In this document: positions 57,589 through 64,000 of the stretch, one piece after another
How positions within the stretch are numbered: the first letter of the stretch is position 1
How the letters are laid out: each line of letters starts with the position of its first letter
From: Aldrovandia affinis
Lineage: Eukaryota; Chordata; Actinopteri; Notacanthiformes; Halosauridae
Direction of reading: 5' to 3'
NCBI GenBank assembly: GCA_029706075.1
Contig: JAINUG010000305.1
Span: forward strand, 1-64,000
DNA: 64,000 nucleotides
Notes under the pieces: model-generated
Databases searched by the model: none
Told to the model about the DNA's origin: nothing
What the model saw: the letters and a program-made list of their open reading frames with translations, nothing else
Translations under genes and position numbers: made by a program

Positions 57589-58160
57589 CCGTGGGGCTCA
57601 TCCGCGCACTAGAATAGTTCCTTAACAGGATGCAGACCGTGGGGCTCATCCACACACTAGAACAGTGCCTTAACAGGATGCAGACCATGGGGTTCATCCA
57701 CACACTAGAACAGTGCCTTAACAGGATGCAGACTGTGGGGCTCATCCACACACTAGAACAGTGTCTTAACAGGATGCAGACTGTGGGGCTCATCCACACA
57801 CTAGAACAGTGCCTTAACAGGATGCAGACTGTGGGGCTCATCCACACACTAGAACAGTGCCTGAACAGGATGCAGACTGTGAGGCTCATCCACACACTAG
57901 AATAGTGCCTTAACAGGATGCAGACCGTGGGGCTCATCCACACACTAGAACAGTGCCTGAACAGGATGCAGACTGTGAGGCTCATCCACACACTAGAACA
58001 GTGCCTTAACAGGATGCAGACCGTGGGGCTCATCCACACACTAGAACAGTGCCTTAACAGGATGCAGACCGTGGGGCTCACCCACACACTAGAACAGTAC
58101 CTGAACAGGATGCAGACCGTGGGGCTCACCCACACACTAGAACAGTGCCTGAACAGGATG
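57589..58160. repeat. 48-bp minisatellite, about 12 copies
   Basis: A 48-bp unit (GTGGGGCTCATCCACACACT, AGAACAGTGCCTTAACAGGA and TGCAGACC) repeats with AGGATG at exact 48-bp steps from 57627 to 58155. Variants alternate (GGGGCTC/GAGGCTC, CTTAAC/CTGAAC). As 48 is a multiple of 3 the array stays open in one frame on each strand. Plus gives 16-residue repeats of the form MQTVGLIHTLEQCLNR; minus gives CSSVWMSPTVCILLRH in a 196-residue frame. Neither resembles a known protein, and there is no sign of a gene around it, so coding is doubtful. Confidence 0.9.
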
Positions 58161-58434
58161 AGCCACCCAGCAGCAGGCTCAACATTTCTAAACTTTGTAT
58201 ATTCCCTATAAGTGTTATTTAAGTACTTTACATTATTTATTTATGAACATAACATACACGTCAGCATTTCAGCTCTGTTATAAATATATGTTATGCTTTG
58301 AGGTTCAGGTATTGTATTGAGTGTGTGCCTTGCTGTTGTTTTGGCTAATCCATCCCAATACAAGCTGTGTGTGCTGCTGCATCTTATTGGTTCCAATAAG
58401 GCCAACTAGTTTCTTTCCTAAGAACTCTTTTTAT

Positions 58435-58505
58435 AAAATTTATAGTTTCAAATTTTTCTCCCAATTTGGTTGCTAATTATACCCTCCATTTATTTCACTT
58501 CACCC
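58435..58505 (-). mobile_element. SINE tail fragment
   Basis: TTTTTCTCCCAATTTGGTTG and CTAATTATACCCTCCATTTA are the inverse of the ATTGGGAGAAAAA tail family. Confidence 0.7.
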
Positions 58506-58526
58506 TTCACCCTTTTATTGCATTCA

Positions 58527-59110
58527 TAAAAGCAATCCTATAAAAATGAGTTTTAAGGAGGGCCTCAGATAGCGTAGCGGTCTAAGGCACTCACTTTGAC
58601 TGGTGCTTTGCGAGTGTGAGCTGCCTATTGTGGTCACGTTTCGAAACCCAACTGTGCCAGACCGGCCCTGGCCAGGAGCCCAAATCGGGGGTGGCATTTG
58701 GCTGCCTGCCCCAGGGGGAAGGGGGAGAGTGAGCCAGCACGAACTAGCCAGGAAGCATAAAGGGTGTCTCCGGAAAAGGGGGGCGAGTTCTGTCTCGGAG
58801 GAGGTGGATCATCGCTGGCCTCTGGGAATTAGCTTGAGGACGGGCGGTGAGTTAGTGGGGGAGGGCATATCTAAATAAATATAATTGGGCACTAAATTGG
58901 GAGAAAAACGGGAACAAATCTGAAAGAAAAATGAATTAAATGAAATTTAAAAAATTGTTTTAAGAAGCACTTTAAAAGAGGACACTGACTCAGCAGATCG
59001 AACTATAGCAGGAAGACTGTTTCAGAGCCTAGGGGCCCTAACAGAGAAGGCACGACCACAATCAATGCTATATTTATGTAGCCTTCAGGATATTTAAACA
59101 TGCTAGCCCC
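58527..59110 (+). repeat. dispersed repeat interrupted by a SINE
   Basis: CAATCCTATAAAAATGAGTT before the SINE and GACACTGACTCAGCAGATCG, CTGTTTCAGAGCCTAGGGGC after it. The latter corresponds to GAGACTGATTCAGCAGATTT in the repeat at 24386. The clade is unknown. Confidence 0.6.
58561..58956 (+). mobile_element. tRNA-derived SINE (GGGAGAAAAA-tail family), full length
   Basis: Head GATAGCGTAGCGGTCTAAGG, a B-box region GTTTCGAAACC (58638-58648), body with AAGGGTGTCTCCGGAAAAGG and GTTAGTGGGGGAGGGC, tail AATTGGGCACTAAATTGGGA-GAAAAA. GTTTTAAGGAG (58550-58560) and GTTTTAAGAAG (58957-58967) form an 11-bp target duplication with one mismatch. Confidence 0.85.
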
Positions 59111-59908
59111 ATTCCATTTGAAAATTAATGACAATATCATGAGGCAAGTTCACTGTAGCTTCAAGGGTAGTGTTTAAACAAAGTCCGTCTGAATTTATCT
59201 TTACAACTGCGTCGTGCTTCTCATGGTTGTTGCTGTATCAGGTGGTTGTGGTTGAGACCGAAATAAAAATAAAAGGTGCATGGTTGTTGGTAGAATTCTA
59301 ATCGGCTCGTTGTGCACCTAATTTAAACCTAACCAGTGAGACAATGTAACGGCAGACGATTAGTTAAAGGTAATGGTGCACAGGACAAACTTGGTACAAA
59401 TCCCTTAAAAGCTACTGAAGTACATGTATTGTGTTACTTGTAGCACGCTATGACTGACCTCTGCAGGCAAAATACTTGAAAGCATTTACTCCTTGTGAAA
59501 TACAAGAAACAAAATGCATGACTGATGTCTCATCAGTACATAATAAAAGTTGTTTGATAAAATCATGTTAGCCTCCTATGAAGTGAAATGCCTTCGATCG
59601 TGCTTACCGAATAAGCCGAACTATGAGTGTACTGTCACTGATCTGCTAGCTAATTAACATCCCAATTGATTTGATTTGATTCAATATAGTTTTCTAATTA
59701 AAGTTTGTTTCGCCTGTCTTCCTGGAGAATATATTATGCGTTAAATGGCGTACGAAGTAAATCCTATTAATCGGCCTTCTCTGTTGTTTTGATACGCTTT
59801 CTTCTATACCCCTGAGTGTTGTGTTTGTCAATCTCTCGCGTGCAGGATGGATTTTTGAAAAACCTGCCCTTAGCTTCCCTGGCCGTCTGTGCACACATCA
59901 AGACAATG
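59111..59908. other. no gene recognised
   Basis: Unassigned sequence. Confidence 0.5.
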
Positions 59909-60122
59909 AGCTGGATTCACTCAAAACGTATCCTTAGCTTGGACTTCATAAATGCAAGTGTTTTTTAATTTTTATTTATTTTTGCTCACAGAGTTTGGCA
60001 AGTTCAGCGATCACCAAAATGAACTCGCCAAACTGGGATTGCCGAAAAACAAACAAACAAACAAACAACGATTGTATTTGTGAGTCAAAGTGAAGGGCAA
60101 GTGTTGCTTCAATCCAGGCCAA
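59909..60122. mobile_element. hairpin MITE, copy 3
   Basis: The left end GAGCTGGATTCACTCAAAAC and the right end TTGCTTCAATCCAGGCC are imperfect inverted repeats. The centre is a hairpin: AGTTTGGCAAGTTCA / TGAACTCGCCAAACT (14 of 15 paired) around GCGATCACCAAAA. Length is about 213 bp with no frame. Confidence 0.7.
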
Positions 60123-62170
60123 TGTGTTATAAGTATTCTTTATACGTCAATTAAAGTTGAACAAAAGTCTATTAATTAACAGAGCATTAAAGAGGGATTA
60201 TAAAATTGGAGGCCAAAAAAACAAAACAGCCTGACAGGGTGATGATAGAGGTGGATTACGTTGTTGGATATTGCAAAGTTTCTGTGATTCTGTACAAAAT
60301 TCTACTTTAACACAAAAAAAACAGTTACAGTGTCATGGCATCGTGACACTACTCGACTCTCAACGAAAAGTCAGTTTAAACTGTTCACACATAAAGTGAT
60401 TGTGATATAAGCTTCCCTTATAATTAAACTTCATTGTTAGTGGTGTGATTCCTTTTAATAAAAAAAATTCTGCAGTGAATCACGTTAATGCATTACACTG
60501 CTAAGCCAAGATATGACACATTAACAAAGTTGCAAAGTGAAAGGAAATTTCTTCTAAGGCTATTCCAATTAGTCTCTTCACGGATGCCGTGGGACAATAT
60601 TAAGAGAATGAAAGTGTTGACAAATCTGTGTGTGAAGATATATCTGTGATAAATACTCGAAATCAGGATATAGGAGAGGAAACTGAGAATGAGATATACA
60701 AAATGACAATCATAGAGGGAGGGTACATCAAAGTGCATTTTATTTGTTTTGCAGTGGGAAGCTGTATTTCATATGAGCCTGAGTGAATGCTAGCAGTGGT
60801 AAAAACAAGTTATTGTACGCTTGTATTTGTTCATTTGTCATGGCAGTTAAAACGTATGAATATAAGGACACAGTCTGGTGAAAAAAAAGTACAAAACTGT
60901 GCTATATTTGAGTTGAACATTAGTTGAAGTAGATGAAAGGTTCATCATATTCATTGGTCCTGGTTTTACCCTAAATTATAGAAGTTCCAGTGGACTGTGT
61001 CATTTAAAGTGTACTGTGAAACCTTTAAAAAGGCTACAATCGTGGTAAAGAAAAAAACTAAACTAAATGTTATGTACTTTAGACAGTGATTTTCAATATT
61101 TTCAATATGCAACAAGAAAGCATCGGAAATAATCTGCTCCATGCATCAGTCACTTCATAAAATGCTCTGCAATAAAAGACTCAAACAGAGGAGCGTCTGA
61201 AAGCCAACTGTGCGATTGGATTTTAGCATTCAATGATGTAATTCCTCTTGCTGTGAATGGATAAATCCTTCTCGGCCATTGTATTCAATTGATTTACAAA
61301 ACGCTCATTGAAGTGACAGGTTGCGCTCACCAATCTGTGGCTTGTTAGTTATTATGAGGGTATATTTTCTCCTGACTGTAATGGCGTTTTCAGAGGACAT
61401 ATCAACTTTGTTGTCAAGGAAACAAGCAGGCTTTAACACTGTCTATAATGCGAAACTTTGATTTGTCGATGCGGGCTACTGGCGTCAATGGCAGCTTGAA
61501 ATCCTATCGAGGCTATTTCTGATGAGATTTTAAAACCTTGGGGTCTAAAAATGGGTTAGCAACTCCCATCTGGACATGTATTATGGCAGTATTATAAGGA
61601 TCTCAAATATCTCCTCATAAAAATACTTATATCTGATTGAGGAATATAGTGAAGATGAATTTGACAGCACGATGACAGGAAATTGCATTTGTTTTAAACC
61701 AATCACGTTGGGACATATGATGAGCACCCACAGAGATTTTTCGAGGCTTTTCCGCGAGCATTGAGACGTCACCTCAGACATGAAGGGTTTGTGGAACTCC
61801 AAGTCATGATTCAACGGCATGATAGACATGCACGGTGCGCTTACCTCTTATTCTCTCTCTTTTTTAGTTTTTAATCTCTCCGAGCGCTGTCTGAGCACTG
61901 AATGAGCTCACTGCTGTCCACGCTACACTACGCTGGCACGTCACTGAGTTATTCAGCTCTGCTTTGCACTTTCTTTTTCCAGAAAGAGTGGTTGTAGTCT
62001 CTGCCAGTCCGGCACATGCACCTCCTGCGGATGGATAGATGAGTGGATGGGGCGGGAGGGGTTCCAATTTTCCTCCTCCCCAGCGGGCCCAGGGGAAGTA
62101 CTCCTCCTCTGGGCCGTGATACCAACACGCTCCTGGGTCGAGGTCGAGGTCAGCAGCTGTCACCATTTCC
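60123..62170. other. gene-free stretch
   Basis: No coding motif. 61190-61550 and 61660-62160 are complex, non-repetitive blocks with the texture of conserved non-coding DNA (GTATTCAATTGATTTAC, GCGTCAATGGCAGCTTGAAA). Confidence 0.4.
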
Positions 62171-62360
62171 TCAGAGACAGAGTGAGACAGAGAGAGAGAG
62201 AGAGAGAGACAGGGAGAGAGACAGATAGAGAAGAAGAAGTAGAGAGAGGTAGAGAGAAAGAGACAGAAAGACAGGGGGGAAGTGAGAGAAAGAGAAGGAG
62301 AGAGCGAGGGAAAGAGAAAGAGACAAAGAGATGGGGGGTGGGGGTGAGAGAGATATAGAG
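62171..62360. repeat. GA-rich purine tract
   Basis: About 190 bp almost wholly of A and G on the plus strand (GAGAGAGAGAGAGAG, AAAGAGACAGAAAGACAGG). The arginine/glutamate-rich frame through it (62047-62358) is a by-product of the repeat. Confidence 0.9.
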
Positions 62361-63355
62361 ATTCTGTTAATAGAAGAGAACAGGCTGCTCAGAGAGGGTC
62401 ATGGGGAGCAATTCTCCCTGGGGCTGGTTGCCATGCCACTGCAAGGATGCTCTCTCCTCCCTGTGACCCGATTGGATCGCTATTGGATTATGACACCCAC
62501 TGTGACATTCCTCACCATCGCCCCTGAAGGGGGGCGAATGCAGCACTCCAGGTGCTGGCCCCACACCTCCCACAGAGCAGTTGGTGCTTCAGGCAACAAT
62601 CTCTGCTGTCATAGTAACCACTACAAGGCAAACCAGCTGCCCTAGACATGCCCAGTGTCATACTTGGAGCCCAAAACTCCTCTGGTTGAGAATGAACAAA
62701 AAACACTGAAAGTGTTTCCATGGGAAATGTGGAAATTATGGTACAAAAATAAAATAAAACATATAAGGAGCATGTATAATGGGTACTACGCAATATTTAA
62801 AGACAGCTTTGTTTTCTATAACTGTCCAGCAATGCCCATACCCATAAATGACGCAAGAATCATGTTCCCGTCTTACAAAAGTGCTGTGTGCAGTCCAGCA
62901 TATGAAGTGCTGAAGCTTGCGGTCTCCATCATGCAGGCTTATCTAGAATGCACAGAATTGAACCTGTTTATATTATTGTCTTGCAAGCATTCGGATCTCT
63001 TACTCAGCACATCTCTGGACTGTCTATATACTGTTAGTTCTATTTTACATGTGGCTGAGGTATGGAAGATATAAACCACTCTATGCCATTGTATAAACTT
63101 TTAAAAAATTTGACTGCAACAAAACTAATGCCATTATCCTTTCTTAAATTGCAGATGAATAGCACAAGCTAGTTCATGTGCATTTGTTTGCACTCTCCTT
63201 ACATGTAAATAAAGGCTAAGTTTCAAAATTCAGTGCCCTCTACTTTTATCACATGTACACTAAATGCTGGTGTACCAGTTCAGGAACTGTAGACAGGTGT
63301 TATATTGCACGTGATGATGGTTTTGCATGTTTTTTATTACCCTACCAAATACTGC
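62361..63355. other. no gene recognised
   Basis: The 139-residue plus frame at 62655-63074 has no known motif and lies in AT-rich DNA; judged chance. Confidence 0.45.
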
Positions 63356-64000
63356 CAGTACTGTGCAAAAGTCTTGAAAAATGCAAATTAAAGCCATTTG
63401 TCGGAGCAGTAAGTGTTTATTTGGTCTAAAAACTAATACTGTGAGTGTTCCATCTGCACACTTCCACTCTAAGTAGGTCTTAATCATGTTTGCATTGTGT
63501 TTGGGTCATTATCATGCTGAAATAAGTTTTTTTCCCAATCAGTCATTTTCCTGAAGGTACAGCATGATGAATCAAGATCTGTTTATATTTCTCAGCATTC
63601 ATAATTCCAGCGATATTGACCAGATCCCCTACACTGTTGGTTGAAATGCACCCCCAGACCATGACAGAGCCACCACCGCACTTCACAGAAGGCTGCAGAC
63701 AGGCATCAATGTACATCCTGCCAACTGACATACTGGCATCTTTGTGAACCGAAAAGTTCAAATTTGGACTCATCGCACCATAAGACTTTCTGCCACTGTT
63801 TGTTGCTCCATGCTTAATGGTGTTTCGCATATCTGCTTGTTGCCTTTCTGCAAGAATGGTTTCTTAGCTGCAACATGTCTTACAAGACCCTTTCTTGTAA
63901 GACTTCTTCTCTCATTCGAAGCGTGTGCTTTGGCGCCATATGACTCTGCCAGATGCTGAGCAAGCACTTCACTGGATTTCCTTCTGTCCCTCAAGGAAGT
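63356..64000 (-). mobile_element. Tc1-like element, third family, runs off window
   Basis: Left end CAGTACTGTGCAAAAGTCTT at 63356. On the minus strand the catalytic region reads GGGSVMVWGCISTNSVGDLV (63690-63600). Upstream, MRDRRKSSEVLAQHLAES and RRSLTRKGLVRHVAAKKPFL fit the N-terminal half. The two pieces are in different frames, so the transposase is broken. The right end lies beyond 64000. Confidence 0.8.

Noticed and set aside
62047-62358. Arginine/glutamate-rich frame
   Set aside because: It is translation of the GA-rich tract and not evidence for a protein.
62655-63074. 139-residue plus-strand open frame
   Set aside because: No recognisable domain, AT-rich composition, no splice or repeat context supporting a gene. 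Length is within chance expectation for the window.

Overview
The window looks like non-coding, repeat-rich DNA from a ray-finned fish, most likely a teleost. The case rests on repeat types rather than genes. It holds LINE and SINE 3' ends with the GTAAGTCGCTCTGGATAAG tail and TGTAA-type repeats (known from eel UnaL2 and its SINE partner), V-SINEs with the GTTTGCATGTTCTCC core, several Tc1-like families with paired terminal inverted repeats, and hAT, pogo-like and Harbinger-like fossils. The species cannot be named from this. No host protein-coding exon, rRNA or functional tRNA gene could be supported; the tRNA-like pieces are all SINE heads. Every recognisable protein signal belongs to a transposable element.

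Layout. 1-3 kb: two L2/UnaL2-like LINE pieces, the better one (1531-2985) with an intact YADD motif but a frameshift and a stop, mixed with Harbinger-like debris. 3.8-7.5 kb: a satellite array built from two module types in a roughly A-A-B order, split by an apparent solo LTR. 7.5-8.7 kb: a CR1-like LINE with a V-SINE inserted in its reverse transcriptase, showing a 12-bp target duplication. 10-12.5 kb: a Tc1-like element hit by a tRNA SINE, then a truncated LINE end beside a perfect hairpin. 15.7-16.7 kb: a broken hAT transposase. 18-22 kb: repeat-poor DNA with possible conserved non-coding elements. 24.4-26.2 kb: a full-length but dead Tc1 element abutting a TG microsatellite. 27.3-30.3 kb: a composite element with paired terminal repeats, a Myb/SANT-like fossil and a broken pogo-like DDE transposase whose C-terminus still encodes a PHD-like zinc finger.

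30-64 kb is mostly unique-looking AT-rich DNA with scattered insertions: a SINE family with a tRNA-like head and an ATTGGGAGAAAAA tail (several copies), L2 tails, a small MITE family with an internal hairpin (about 36.3, 41.5 and 60.0 kb), a CR1 3' end beside a 35-bp perfect palindrome (42.9 kb), internally deleted Tc1 copies (43.5, 44.5 and 51.1 kb), a hAT-type MITE with 8-bp target duplications (50.6 kb), a 12-copy 48-bp minisatellite open in frame on both strands (57.6-58.2 kb), and a Tc1 element running off the right edge.

The elements do not act together as a pathway. What the window records is a layered insertion history, several steps of which can be ordered from nesting and target-site duplications. 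The most unusual structures are the inverted duplications at two LINE 5' junctions, the two-module satellite, the PHD-tailed pogo-like fossil and the unassigned hairpin MITE family.
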